From a virus, in IMG/VR virus record IMGVR_UViG_3300027771_000019, positions 1 through 53,855 of that record: a stretch of DNA of 53,855 bases; one strand, written 5' to 3'. Both the position numbers and the translations under genes were made by a program. Under the pieces are notes generated by a model. The model did not search any database. It saw only the letters and a list, made by a program, of their open reading frames with translations, and was not told the origin of the DNA. Below, in pieces: positions 42,012-51,720 of the stretch; the first letter of the stretch is position 1, and every line of letters starts with the position of its first letter.

Positions 42012-42206
42012 ATGTATGTATACTTAGTAGTACTAATGCTTAATGGTTTGTATTCAGTTCAGGCACCTAACATGGTGTTCCCTGATAAGGATACTTGTGA
42101 ACGAGTCAGAGCAATCAACACCAAGAAACTTAGGGACAAAAGCCCTACACCAAATGCAAAGTACTATGCTATTTGTGTGCAGATACCAAAGGATATAGAC
42201 GCTTAA
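42012..42206 (+). CDS. Small exported-type protein
   Basis: 64 residues. Hydrophobic start (MYVYLVVLMLNGLYSVQAP) looks like a signal peptide or anchor; the rest has two Cys (DTCERVRAINTKKL, YYAICVQIPKD) that could form a disulphide outside the membrane. AGGAG upstream. Similar small proteins occur in cyanophages; function unknown. Stop overlaps the next start (TAATG). Confidence 0.75.
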   Translation: MYVYLVVLMLNGLYSVQAPNMVFPDKDTCERVRAINTKKLRDKSPTPNAKYYAICVQIPKDIDA

Positions 42207-42646
42207 TGCAACTAGAACTATTTGAAGCTGTCAAAACTGTCTGTGAGAATGGCCTTGAATGTAATAACTGTGGTGTTGTACAACCTGTAGAAAACTTTCA
42301 ACACATGGTATCAGGTGAGATAAAAAGAAAGTGTAGGAGTTGCGCACGTAATCAATCTAGGTTAATCAAACATCTAAAGACACTGCATCCGTACCCTGAT
42401 GAGGGCTATACCTGTCCCATCTGTAATCGTACTATAGAAGACATAGCTAGAAAAGGCCAGAAGATGTTAAGGTCTTGGGTCTTAGATCATTGTCATGAGA
42501 CAGAAACCTATAGGGGTTGGGTGTGCTTTAACTGTAACACAGGACTAGGTGCCTTCAAGGATGACTTGCAGAAGGTTAGTAATGCCTGTAAGTATCTTGA
42601 ACAACATGAAGCTAATCTAAATAAAGGAATTAATACTAATGACTAA
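42206..42646 (+). CDS. Recombination endonuclease VII-like (HNH)
   Basis: 146 residues from ATG 42206 (TAATG overlap). Cys pairs CNNCGVV and CRSCARN, then CPICNRT; the catalytic segment VLDHCHETETYRGWVCFNC with GLGAFKDD is the endonuclease VII / HNH signature (His in LDHCH, CxxC zinc). Cuts branched DNA, probably before packaging, or may be a homing-type nuclease. Confidence 0.88.
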   Translation: MQLELFEAVKTVCENGLECNNCGVVQPVENFQHMVSGEIKRKCRSCARNQSRLIKHLKTLHPYPDEGYTCPICNRTIEDIARKGQKMLRSWVLDHCHETETYRGWVCFNCNTGLGAFKDDLQKVSNACKYLEQHEANLNKGINTND

Positions 42647-42980
42647 GTGGACAGTACCAAGCACCGGAGATATATTTGGTATGGCGGAAGACTTTGAGAA
42701 GGAGATGAACGTAGACAATCTTATGGAACGGGACAAAACGTGGATTGATGAATGTTTTGACCCAGTAACTAAGCCTTTACATTACAACACAGGTGGTGTA
42801 GAATGTATTGACTACATCAAGCAAGTCTTAGGCACTGAGGGTTTTATTGCGTACTGTCATGGTAATATGATTAAGTATCAACACCGTCACAGATACAAGA
42901 ACAACCCTGTTGAGGACATGGATAAAGCCAACTGGTACATGCAGAAGATGCGTGAAGCAATGAAGGAGATCCACAAGTGA
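42639..42980 (+). CDS. DUF3310 protein
   Basis: 113 residues. KPLHYNTGGVECIDYIKQV, FIAYCHGNMIKYQHRHRYK and DMDKANWYMQKM are the DUF3310 signature (often annotated as nucleotide kinase-like in T7-type phages; activity not proven). Overlaps the previous gene by 8 bases and ends at GTGA. Confidence 0.88.
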   Translation: MTKWTVPSTGDIFGMAEDFEKEMNVDNLMERDKTWIDECFDPVTKPLHYNTGGVECIDYIKQVLGTEGFIAYCHGNMIKYQHRHRYKNNPVEDMDKANWYMQKMREAMKEIHK

Positions 42981-43141
42981 AACCATACGATCAGGGTAAG
43001 GAAGCCTTCAAGTCAGGCAAGGTAGGCAATCCTTACGGTGCTAACACACGACCTAACAAAGATTGGGAGTTCGGTTTTAATACTGAGTATTTCAAGAACT
43101 TAGAAAAGATAGTAGAGCATGACCAAGCCAATCAATCTTGA
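42977..43141 (+). CDS. Ribosome modulation factor-like (RMF/CrpP fold) protein
   Basis: 54 residues starting at GTG 42977, which overlaps the previous stop (GTGA). DQGKEAFKSGKVGNPY followed by W30-EFGF follows the RMF/CrpP pattern: G-x-x-A...G...NPY, spacer, W-x-x-G(F). RMF binds ribosomes and makes inactive dimers; CrpP-like proteins share the fold. A phage copy might act on host ribosomes. Overlaps the next gene by 23 bases. Confidence 0.65.
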   Translation: MKPYDQGKEAFKSGKVGNPYGANTRPNKDWEFGFNTEYFKNLEKIVEHDQANQS

Positions 43142-43334
43142 ACAGGAAGCCAAGAAGTACGCTCGTAATAAACGTAACCCCAACATGATAAAACCCCTGA
43201 CCGCCCGGAGGTACCTAGCAGGACAAGCACTTGCTGGAATACTTTCGGGTGGAAGAGGGGCTTTAAATATGTCTGAAGTAAGGCGTTCATCATACGAGTG
43301 GGCAGACTATATGTTAGATGGTGAAGAGGATTAA
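43119..43334 (+). CDS. Last early gene, small basic protein
   Basis: 71 residues. NLEQEAKKYARNKRNPN, LTARRYLAGQALAGIL and SEVRRSSYEWADYML: helical, basic, with a short acidic end. Similar small proteins occur in cyanophages. Its stop overlaps that of the opposing late gene, so there is no space for a terminator. Confidence 0.8.
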   Translation: MTKPINLEQEAKKYARNKRNPNMIKPLTARRYLAGQALAGILSGGRGALNMSEVRRSSYEWADYMLDGEED

Positions 43335-46300
43335 TTTTCAGATGCTTCTTTTGCTTGGTCTTCTGCAACACCTGCATAATGCATAAGCATTTGCCTACGA
43401 TTTAACTCGTCAAGAAGACTTGTTGATTTTGATAAGTACTCTTCTGCACTATTAAAGTTACCGAGAGATTTAGGCAAAGCTTCAGCAGCCATGTCGTAAC
43501 GTGGTTTGCCCAAGATGGGTTTCTTGCCATCAATCATATACATATTTCTAATATAACCTGCCGCTGAGGTAGGTGCTATATCTTTATATTTATTCCAACG
43601 ATCTTGAGTCTCTGTTTTTACATCTTCTATTTGTTTTTTTACGAACTCACTAAACATTGATCTTCTAACAACAGCATCAACACCTGTTAAACTATCATAA
43701 GCTTCACCATTAAGAAACTCTTGTGGTTGTTTTCTCCAGCGAGCAAACTCTTTACCTAAAGTTTCTGATAGCCTTTGCTCAACTACATATCTGATTACAG
43801 GATTTTTTACTGTTGAGTTTTTGTATAGGTCATACTCTTTTAAACCAAGTATAGATAGTTCTTCTTGTATTTCAGATTGAGCACGTACATCAATACCTAC
43901 AATTTGTTTCATTGCTGGATTGATCGTACCAATAGGACGTGAATTAAATGGTGAATACCTTGGTAAACTTGTAGCACTATTTATAGACTTAGCATGGTTA
44001 AGCCAGTCAAATTGCGGTAGAAACTTACTGGCACGGCTAGTAAACTCTCCCCATTTACCTAGCTCAACAATCATATTTGCATCGGTCTGCATATCAGGGT
44101 TATACCTAGTGTATGATTTTTCAGGATCACCCTGAGCAATGAAATCTTTAGCGGTTGCGCCGGGATAACTAAAGGTAGCAATAATGTCAGCCATTTTTCT
44201 TTTGCTCCCTTCAGTAAACGAACCTTGCTCAAGAGAATCCACAAAAGATTTTACTACACCAGTATTAAAACCAAGACTACCCATACCTGCTGTAACTTCT
44301 AGTGCATTTTTAAACCACGATTCTGTAGTAGGAAAAGGTATGTCATTTACATACCTATACAGTAAGTCAGCAGCTAAAGCATGACCACCCATTGCACCTA
44401 AGATCGGTCCCATCTTAGAAACATCACCATCCTCAGAAAATTTAAAATCCGAGAAGTCTGTCTCACCTTCTTGAGTTGACCTTGCATAGTAGGCACCTGT
44501 AAACATCATAGTACCAGTCATTTGTTTTGACCAACGTTCCAGTTGTCCTTTGTCTTTACTAAATACAAAGTCAGGACTATAGTATTTTTGAGCAAGCTTC
44601 TCAGAGATACCTTTAGCACCACCTAGTAGGGGTATATAATCAAACATAAACTCCATATGATTTGCTACATAACGTGGGAAAGGCATACCCGCTGCACCAG
44701 AAACAACAAAAGGTAACTTTCTGTTTAAAGTTATTATAGCATTAGCACCCATACCAAAAACTGTATCGGAATCTTCATATCCTTTTTGGAAAGTAAAATC
44801 TAAAGAGTCACGTCCAGCACGTTCTAAGATGTTTGGATCAATCTCTAAGAGAGTCTTACCTGACTTTGAGAACTCCAGAAAGCTACTACCTGCTTCTGCT
44901 AGTTGTCTATCAAGAGACGCATAGAAAGCTGCTTGTTTAAACACATGGTCAGTAGCACTATTGAGGGTGTTCACAAATGTTGAACTGCGAGATAAGAATG
45001 TTTGTGAGTTTGTAGCTACCTCAACCCTACTGGTATCTCTAAACAACTTTTTGTACACAGCAGGCATGTCATTTTCTAACATAGTTCTAGCAACAAGAGC
45101 CATGTCTTTATCATAAGTCATTCCCCGCAGCATAGTAAAAGTATTTCTTGCTGGTGTGTAAGGAATGTCTGACCCAACAGCCCTAGCTGTACCTGTAAGG
45201 ATGCTCCTAAAGACTTGATCACTCGCATCCACACCAAGCCTAGCAACAGAAAATCCTACGTTACGTGCTGTTGTAGCAAGCTGTGATGTCATGAAACCAA
45301 TACGAACAGCGTCTAGTTCTTGTACACCTTTATATAAACGCACACCTAATGGGGATTTACTAGCAAGATCAACCTCTTGTCTAGCAAGTATGTCATCTAT
45401 TGTTGAGATACCAACCTTACCAAGTTCAGTTATCTCAGACAACAAAGCCTGTACATCTTTAGATTCATTGCTACGAGACTTAGGAAGTTTGACTTGATCA
45501 AGCGCCCTGCTAACTATGCTTGCTTGTCCAAGAGTTGTACCTGCCTTAGATAACTCTGCTAAGTATACGTTACTAAATTCTTCTCTGGTTATGGCATAAG
45601 AATCTAGTATGTCAGTAATCTCTCTTGGATTAATACTTCCAGCCGAACCCTCTGGTTTAGCTATGGCTTTTGCAATAGCACTACTGATCCTTTCATTAGG
45701 ACCAATCTCTAACTTGTCTACTATCTCAAGAGTAGCAGCAGTAATGCTTTGTAAAGTTTGAGAAGATAAGCCACCAATAACATTAGTGTTTGGTTTCTCA
45801 GCAAAGATTTCATTAAGAATATCTTTACCTTCAGCAACTCCTTCAACAGAAAGTGGGGCTTTCCTCCCTTCTTTCTTAGCAATCCTTACCTCTAATGCTT
45901 TAGTCATCTCACCAACGCGAGCTAAAACATTACCTACTTTTTTCTTTTGTCGTGGGTCAGTAAGACTGTTACTTAAAGTAGCTAAAGCATTCTTAGCACC
46001 TGCAGTCACCTGCGCATCTATTTTTTGTTGCTGCTCAAACAAAGTATCAATAGCACTATTGGCAGACTTTACATTTAACCATGAACCAAAGCCTGCAGTT
46101 ACACCACCAAATGCTGCTTGAAGACCAGTAGCAAGAGCCTTCTGTCCGGGGGTCATACCTACAAAATCATCTATTACTTCTTCTCGGGTAGCCTCTTGAG
46201 TTTCAATCTGTCCATAGCCCAGCGCACCCTCTACTACCACCCCAGCACCAGCACCTTTAAGTGTGGTACTAAGAACACTTTTCTTAAGAACTTCTGAGCC

Positions 46301-46924
46301 TGTTTTCTTTGCTATAATTTCTGAAAGAACTTGCCGTAGTTTTAATTGTATACCTTTTTTAGCAGTCTGTTTAGCTAGCTGTCCAGCTACAGCACCAGCA
46401 CCAAGTGTTGCGGGGATAGCAATAAGACTAGCCCAAGTTGAAGGGGCAGAAAGAATACCTGCAGCATAGTCACCAGCAGCCGTAAGTGTTCCTGTACCAC
46501 CACGTTCAGAACCGTCCCATGCTGACATCAACCTACCAAATGCAGCAAGCTCACCCGGAGTATTGTTTCTGCTGTCTCTGGCGTAGAATAGATCTTTGAC
46601 AGCAGTAGCTTCATTAGTATCTTGGAAGCGCATATGTTCAACAAACTCTTCAGCTAAACCTTTAGCACCACGTTCCATGATTTCTTTTCTAGTATAATTA
46701 TACCTACCACCGTTAAAGAAACGCATCAAGTCTTTTTGAAACTCAGTGTTATCCTTTAGGTCCATAAAGCTTTTACCCTCTACATCCTGCACGTAGTCTA
46801 ATGCAGGGTCAAGCTTAGGTAAGACAGGTTTCTCTGCGCCAACACTGAGTTTTGTTTCCTGATCAATAAGATTAATTGGAGAACGAAAACCAGAAGAGTC
46901 TTGAAGGATTATATTATCAGCCAT
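43331..46924 (-). CDS. Large internal virion protein (ejection)
   Basis: 1197 residues, by far the largest protein. Mostly helical, with Ala/Gly-rich membrane-prone stretches at about 145-185 (YAAGILSAPSTWASLIAIP, TLGAGAVAGQLA) and 220-240. No transglycosylase motif is visible; the lysozyme is a separate gene here. Last gene of the late unit, a usual place for T7 gp15/gp16-like proteins that leave the capsid and form a channel across the cell envelope. Confidence 0.8.
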   Translation of the reverse strand: MADNIILQDSSGFRSPINLIDQETKLSVGAEKPVLPKLDPALDYVQDVEGKSFMDLKDNTEFQKDLMRFFNGGRYNYTRKEIMERGAKGLAEEFVEHMRFQDTNEATAVKDLFYARDSRNNTPGELAAFGRLMSAWDGSERGGTGTLTAAGDYAAGILSAPSTWASLIAIPATLGAGAVAGQLAKQTAKKGIQLKLRQVLSEIIAKKTGSEVLKKSVLSTTLKGAGAGVVVEGALGYGQIETQEATREEVIDDFVGMTPGQKALATGLQAAFGGVTAGFGSWLNVKSANSAIDTLFEQQQKIDAQVTAGAKNALATLSNSLTDPRQKKKVGNVLARVGEMTKALEVRIAKKEGRKAPLSVEGVAEGKDILNEIFAEKPNTNVIGGLSSQTLQSITAATLEIVDKLEIGPNERISSAIAKAIAKPEGSAGSINPREITDILDSYAITREEFSNVYLAELSKAGTTLGQASIVSRALDQVKLPKSRSNESKDVQALLSEITELGKVGISTIDDILARQEVDLASKSPLGVRLYKGVQELDAVRIGFMTSQLATTARNVGFSVARLGVDASDQVFRSILTGTARAVGSDIPYTPARNTFTMLRGMTYDKDMALVARTMLENDMPAVYKKLFRDTSRVEVATNSQTFLSRSSTFVNTLNSATDHVFKQAAFYASLDRQLAEAGSSFLEFSKSGKTLLEIDPNILERAGRDSLDFTFQKGYEDSDTVFGMGANAIITLNRKLPFVVSGAAGMPFPRYVANHMEFMFDYIPLLGGAKGISEKLAQKYYSPDFVFSKDKGQLERWSKQMTGTMMFTGAYYARSTQEGETDFSDFKFSEDGDVSKMGPILGAMGGHALAADLLYRYVNDIPFPTTESWFKNALEVTAGMGSLGFNTGVVKSFVDSLEQGSFTEGSKRKMADIIATFSYPGATAKDFIAQGDPEKSYTRYNPDMQTDANMIVELGKWGEFTSRASKFLPQFDWLNHAKSINSATSLPRYSPFNSRPIGTINPAMKQIVGIDVRAQSEIQEELSILGLKEYDLYKNSTVKNPVIRYVVEQRLSETLGKEFARWRKQPQEFLNGEAYDSLTGVDAVVRRSMFSEFVKKQIEDVKTETQDRWNKYKDIAPTSAAGYIRNMYMIDGKKPILGKPRYDMAAEALPKSLGNFNSAEEYLSKSTSLLDELNRRQMLMHYAGVAEDQAKEASEN

Positions 46925-46932
46925 GTTTACTA

Positions 46933-48042
46933 TTAATCCCTGTTTTGTTCAGCAAATACTGAGTCCATGTCATCTTTAATAAGCCCCGGAAAACCTATAA
47001 TAGGTCGGGGTGTACCACGGGGACCACCATCAGGCGCTGGTGAGGATACTCCCGGAGCTGCAATCTGTCCTGTTAAGGTTGCAAAATATATCTCACCTGT
47101 TGCATCATTATACCGTATGCCATTATCTAAATATGATAAGATATCAACCCCTGCATAACCGCCTTTTACTAATGTATTTACTTTATCAAAGATTTTGTTT
47201 TGATTGTCTAGGATCTTAGGAGATACTTGTTGAATTTTAGCAACAACTTCAGCAACTTTACCAACAATAGCTTGACTTTGATCTTCACCAAATGCTGAAG
47301 TTGTGTATTGTAAAGAACCCGGATCACCCGCAGTACTACCACCCATAAACTTAACACCAGCACCAAGGATACTAGCCATACGTTCATTAGTATTTCTTTG
47401 AATTGCATTTATTGTGCCTTGAGCAAGAGGATTACCTTCTGCAAAATTAATGTTAATTGAATCAGCACTACCAATAAAATTAGGTACGGTAAGATCAAGC
47501 CCACCCATATAAGTACTTAGTTCTTCCATTGTTTTAGGCCCGTGTAAAATACCTAAAATAGAAGCGTATTGATTACCATCACTCATGTCATTACCAGCAG
47601 CATTATAACCATCCATGATTAACTTGGCCCTAGTTTCAGCATCCTCTGCTTCATACTCTCTTTCAATTGCTGATGAAAGTTGATTAATAAATCCTCTACG
47701 AAGAAACCCACCATCTTTTTTAGCAGTATCAATAATTGTAGAAGCTTGACCTGACTTAACTAAAGCTCTTGCTACATCAGGGCGTAAATTATAACCTTCT
47801 AATGTTTTAATCTGTGCAATAGTAGAGTCACGGTTTGTTTTTCTTTTACCATGAGTTTCCATTATCATTGGCAGCAATGCATTTCTTGCTGTATTAAACT
47901 CTTTAGCTGCTATCTCTGCGGCCCTATCATCACGACCTTGTTGATAACGTGCTTCTTCTAACTCGTCTGCTTTGTTTTGCCTACGATTCTTTGCACCTTC
48001 AACTTGAGCTTCTCTGAAGCCAGACCACATACCTAAAGCCAT
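46933..48042 (-). CDS. Putative internal virion / core protein
   Basis: 369 residues. Charged helical N-terminus (QVEGAKNRRQNKADELEEA), helical middle, and a flexible Pro/Gly end (APDGGPRGTPRPI). Lies between a small structural gene and the 1197-residue protein, 8 bases from it. Likely part of the internal core, by position. Family not recognised. Confidence 0.75.
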   Translation of the reverse strand: MALGMWSGFREAQVEGAKNRRQNKADELEEARYQQGRDDRAAEIAAKEFNTARNALLPMIMETHGKRKTNRDSTIAQIKTLEGYNLRPDVARALVKSGQASTIIDTAKKDGGFLRRGFINQLSSAIEREYEAEDAETRAKLIMDGYNAAGNDMSDGNQYASILGILHGPKTMEELSTYMGGLDLTVPNFIGSADSININFAEGNPLAQGTINAIQRNTNERMASILGAGVKFMGGSTAGDPGSLQYTTSAFGEDQSQAIVGKVAEVVAKIQQVSPKILDNQNKIFDKVNTLVKGGYAGVDILSYLDNGIRYNDATGEIYFATLTGQIAAPGVSSPAPDGGPRGTPRPIIGFPGLIKDDMDSVFAEQNRD

Positions 48043-48043
48043 G

Positions 48044-48508
48044 TTATACCCTCGCCATTAAGCCAGAAGGTTTATCTTCCTTCATCGGCATTTCTTTTTC
48101 TATCTCTTCTTCAATAGGTTCTTCAGTAGGCTTTGCCATTCTGTACATAGCTTCTTCTACTTCTTGATGATCTTCAAAGCCATCCTCAAACTCTATACCA
48201 GCAGCTAGGGGTAAGCCTCTAATAAACTCATGTAATATTGGAGCAATAATAAGGCTCACGTCTATTGAGTGGATACCATTAAGCACAGCACTACGAAGAA
48301 TACCTTCAACTAATGTACGAACATCTATACCTTGGTCAATAAAATCTAACATGTCTTCCATTGCTTTAGGTTTAGACAGTCTTTGCAAGTGTGATTTAAG
48401 AATAAGCTCAGGATCAATCATAGCAGGTGGCTGTTCATACTGAGCATTACCGGGAACAGTAGTTAAAGACTGACCGGGGATTGGTCTATTGGATATCTGT
48501 GGGATCAT
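48044..48508 (-). CDS. Minor virion protein of marine-phage type
   Basis: 154 residues. The start MIPQISNRPIPGQSL and a helical middle (DMLDFIDQGIDVRTLVEGI, LIIAPILHEFIRGLPLA) resemble a family I know from cyanophages near virion genes; the end is strongly acidic (KPTEEPIEEEIEKEMP). Coupled by ATGA to the lysozyme gene. Function unknown. Confidence 0.78.
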   Translation of the reverse strand: MIPQISNRPIPGQSLTTVPGNAQYEQPPAMIDPELILKSHLQRLSKPKAMEDMLDFIDQGIDVRTLVEGILRSAVLNGIHSIDVSLIIAPILHEFIRGLPLAAGIEFEDGFEDHQEVEEAMYRMAKPTEEPIEEEIEKEMPMKEDKPSGLMARV

Positions 48509-49410
48509 TTGTTTCTTTTCCTTGTAGATGCAAGAATTTCTTGGCCTGACATATCAGATTCAATTAAGTCTGCTTCCTCATTTCTTCTACCACTATTTAT
48601 ATTATTGTTATCTACAGCTCTTGCACGTACAGCATCAGCTAATTTACGAGTGCTACCAGAATTAGCAGCTTTAATAATTGACTCGCCAATATTTCCATAG
48701 TTATAAACATAAGAAATTAAAGCTGTTTGTGTAGATTCACCTAAAGTGTTCCAAGTATTTGAACCAACACTTCTTTTAGCTCTAGGCATAAACTCTGTTT
48801 TTATTCTACGATTTAAGTCTCTAATTGCATCTTCTTTAGATACAAAAGAATCTTGCTTTACAGTAACCACTGTGCCATCTTCTTTTGTGTAGGTATCGCT
48901 ACCAAACCCAGCTCTCCAAACAGGTTTTTTAGAGCCTTTCTTACTATCATCATATGGTGTAGATTCAAAACCTTCTCTATCAACAACAAAGTTAAAAGTA
49001 AATTCGTCTAAAGGTTCAGTTTTTGTTGCACGAACATCAAGTCCTTTATCATTACGTTTTGTATCTCCGGAAGAAAGAATTGTTAACATTTCTTTTTGTA
49101 AAGTCTTATCAGAAAAAGCTGAAGAAAAAACTTTAGCATCAGGATCACGTGTAACAACACGACCAGCATTAGCAACTATGTACTCATCATTAGCATTACC
49201 AAAAGCATTATAGTATTGTTGACCAACAGAGATTTCATTTTCAAAAGTAATATCAGCAGCAGCTTGTTTATCCACAAGAGATCTAATACGTTTTTTAGCA
49301 CCACGTGATACATCTGATATTGCAGTTACGGTAGGTTTTTTAATAACAGAAGCTAAATTAGTTCTATCTTTATATGCTTTATTCCAATTATTATAGTATT
49401 CTAATGCCAT
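48505..49410 (-). CDS. Virion-associated lysozyme (GH24/T4-type)
   Basis: 301 residues. The N-terminal 130 residues have no recognised motif (probable virion anchor). Lysozyme domain: E146 in VDREGFESTPYDD with D154/D155, then RAGFGSDTYT with T173, and QTALISYVYNYGNIG, the usual order E...D...T of T4-type muramidases. Cuts peptidoglycan during DNA entry; lysis itself is served by the M15 enzyme. Next to internal virion genes. Confidence 0.85.
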   Translation of the reverse strand: MALEYYNNWNKAYKDRTNLASVIKKPTVTAISDVSRGAKKRIRSLVDKQAAADITFENEISVGQQYYNAFGNANDEYIVANAGRVVTRDPDAKVFSSAFSDKTLQKEMLTILSSGDTKRNDKGLDVRATKTEPLDEFTFNFVVDREGFESTPYDDSKKGSKKPVWRAGFGSDTYTKEDGTVVTVKQDSFVSKEDAIRDLNRRIKTEFMPRAKRSVGSNTWNTLGESTQTALISYVYNYGNIGESIIKAANSGSTRKLADAVRARAVDNNNINSGRRNEEADLIESDMSGQEILASTRKRNK

Positions 49411-49411
49411 G

Positions 49412-51412
49412 TTACTTACCCTTTATTATTTCTGCAATATCATATCCGTCTGATCCAAATATCATGGTACTTACCCACGAAGATTTAGCAGAAGCCTCCT
49501 CAAAAGTAAGTTGTTCTCTGGCTTTATCTGCAGATTTATCTGCAAGTAAGATTTGAACAGCCCTTTCACTAGCACTCTCTGATGTAGCAACAGCCCATGC
49601 CATTACGTCCCGTTCTCGTTGCCATATGTCGTCTATAGCTTTTTCAGTTAACCCGTTCTTAGTAGCAGCATCAAGTTTGTTGGCGTCATTCTGTGCTGAA
49701 GTATCTAGTGTTGCTATATTCTGTCTCCACACTGCGTTAGCTTGCGCTATGACTAAAGAATTAGTAGCATTAAATTGATCTCTTTGATTTTTAACTTCGG
49801 TGTTAAACTTTTCAATAGCATTCTTTTCACCTGCATTAAATTGTTCAGTAGCATTTTGTTGTGATGTATTAAACTGAGACACTTGAGTTTTAATTGTAGC
49901 CATAAATTGATCTGTTTGATTCTTGCTAGAAGCATTGAACTGTTCAGCAGCATTCTTAGCAGCAGTGTCACTAAGTATTGCTTGTTGTACCGCTTGAGCT
50001 TTAAAGACTTCTACCTGTTGATCGTTAGCTAAGTTAGCCAAGTCTACCTGTAAGAAAGCTTTAGCATTTTCTACAACAGCTTGTTGTTCATTAGATAAGT
50101 TTGCTAAGTCCATTGTCTGCATAGCAGCAGCATCAGCCATTACCTTACCATTTACTGCCGACATATTAGCAAGATTTGCTGTCTGTGTCAACCGTGAATT
50201 TTCTAATGCTATCTGTTGGTCAGCAGTAAAGTTTAAGTTAGCGATGTCACTAACCTTAGCTGCCATAGCTACCCTTGATTGAAACTCTTGTGTAAAATCT
50301 ATCTCAAGAAATTTAGCTCTTTGTTCTGCTGCAAACATTGCAGTCTGTTGTTTGTTGCTAAGATTCTGTGACTCAAACTTTGCAAAGGTAGCTGAGTCTT
50401 GTTGTGCGATAGGCAGTGCAGACTCCATAGCAGCCTGTACAATAGCCTGTCCTGCCATGCTACTAGCACCAAGGCCACGTGCAGCCATAGCTGCTGTAGC
50501 GGCTCTCATAGCTCCTGCTGCCCAAGGAGGTGTAGCACCACCCTCAAAGTCTTCCATTAAATCAGTAAGCTGACCTTGTACCGTAGCTTTCTTACTAGGA
50601 TCAGCAGTAACAGCTTTGATATCTGTAGCTTCTTTTACTGCAGCCATATCAACTGCAGATCCACCAATCTCTTCTCCGGGTTTTATTACCCGTGCATTAG
50701 GTGCAACAACTTGTGTTGGACTTTCAATCTGTTTAATGTCTTCTACACCTAAAGCACTCATCTTTTCTGGATCACCAGCAGCGGCTGTTATAGTAGAGTC
50801 TTTAGTCATTTGAGTATTTTTAGCGGCAACATCTTCTAATGCTGTTTCAACAGCAGCTTGAGAATCAGTAGTAGTTGCAAGATTAGTGGTTACAGTATCA
50901 GGACTATCTGCTGTCTTTGCAGTTACAGTACTTGCTGTAGCTTTTGGCATAAGTCCAGAACCATCTGTGCTGACATCGGCAGTAGAAACTTGACCAACAG
51001 TACTATCAATTTTTTGTGCTGTATCTGTATCATCTATTTTTTCTACTGTAGTATCAGTAACCATACTTGCTGGATCACTGGCAGCTTTATAAGATTTATC
51101 ACCGATAGTTTTATTTCTAAGTGCAGCCTGTTCTTCTCTTACCTTCTTTTGCTCTGGTGTTTCAGCAGTGTCACCACCCTCAGCATAGCCCACATACCCA
51201 CCCCTAGCAGCAGTAATAGGGGTAGCAGACATAGCAGCGGAGTTAGCTGTAGGTATGTTCTCATTAACCATAGCTGAATTAGCTTTAGCTAATACCCTAT
51301 TGAGCACTTCCCGTGCTGCCATATTAGTTTCAAAAAATTTATCAATAGGCATATCAGCAGGACGCCCAAACTTTTCTCCTACTTTTACAGCTATATTTTT
51401 AGGGTCTGTCAT
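49412..51412 (-). CDS. Hendecad-repeat internal virion protein
   Basis: 666 residues. Residues 60-300 are low-complexity Ala/Thr/Asp/Ser. Then come two or three 22-residue repeats (DLANLSNEQQAVVENAK, DLANLANDQQVEVFKAQ), then six exact 11-residue units of form (E/D/S)QFNxxxKNxx (EQFNASSKNQT, DQFMATIKTQV, SQFNTSQQNAT, EQFNAGEKNAI...). These predict long right-handed coiled coils. Likely an internal core or fibre-like rod. One base separates it from the lysozyme gene. Confidence 0.78.
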   Translation of the reverse strand: MTDPKNIAVKVGEKFGRPADMPIDKFFETNMAAREVLNRVLAKANSAMVNENIPTANSAAMSATPITAARGGYVGYAEGGDTAETPEQKKVREEQAALRNKTIGDKSYKAASDPASMVTDTTVEKIDDTDTAQKIDSTVGQVSTADVSTDGSGLMPKATASTVTAKTADSPDTVTTNLATTTDSQAAVETALEDVAAKNTQMTKDSTITAAAGDPEKMSALGVEDIKQIESPTQVVAPNARVIKPGEEIGGSAVDMAAVKEATDIKAVTADPSKKATVQGQLTDLMEDFEGGATPPWAAGAMRAATAAMAARGLGASSMAGQAIVQAAMESALPIAQQDSATFAKFESQNLSNKQQTAMFAAEQRAKFLEIDFTQEFQSRVAMAAKVSDIANLNFTADQQIALENSRLTQTANLANMSAVNGKVMADAAAMQTMDLANLSNEQQAVVENAKAFLQVDLANLANDQQVEVFKAQAVQQAILSDTAAKNAAEQFNASSKNQTDQFMATIKTQVSQFNTSQQNATEQFNAGEKNAIEKFNTEVKNQRDQFNATNSLVIAQANAVWRQNIATLDTSAQNDANKLDAATKNGLTEKAIDDIWQRERDVMAWAVATSESASERAVQILLADKSADKAREQLTFEEASAKSSWVSTMIFGSDGYDIAEIIKGK

Positions 51413-51456
51413 TTAAAATCCACCTTCTAGTCTTTTTATTATAGTTTACTACGACT

Positions 51457-51720
51457 TTAAAAGCCATCACTTAGTCCCTTGAGTATATCTTTAATGCTTA
51501 CCTTAGCCTTAGAGTTAGGTGAGTACTTACACTGAAACTGTTTAGGACATTCACGAAAACTATTCTCTGCGTAGTGGTAGGCAATGGTCTTGTTCTTACC
51601 TAAGTAAATGCACACCTTACCTTCACGTTCACTCTCAGTATACTTCCATAAGTTACACGTTACATACTCAGGGTATAGCAAAGAGCTTGCCAGTATGAGG
51701 GGGAGTACAAATGTATCCAT
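51457..51720 (-). CDS. Small secreted Cys protein
   Basis: 87 residues. N-terminal signal-like segment (MDTFVLPLILASSLLYP) and four Cys (VTCNLW, GKVCIYL, FRECPKQFQC), suggesting disulphides in the periplasm. Coupled to the upstream membrane gene (TAATG). Known to me as a recurring cyanophage small protein with no function; an outer spanin or lysis helper is possible. Confidence 0.75.
   Translation of the reverse strand: MDTFVLPLILASSLLYPEYVTCNLWKYTESEREGKVCIYLGKNKTIAYHYAENSFRECPKQFQCKYSPNSKAKVSIKDILKGLSDGF

Noticed and set aside
51421-51456. Promoter with TATAAT on the minus strand before the 666-residue gene
   Set aside because: No acceptable -35 at 15-18 bases; the region is simply AT-rich.
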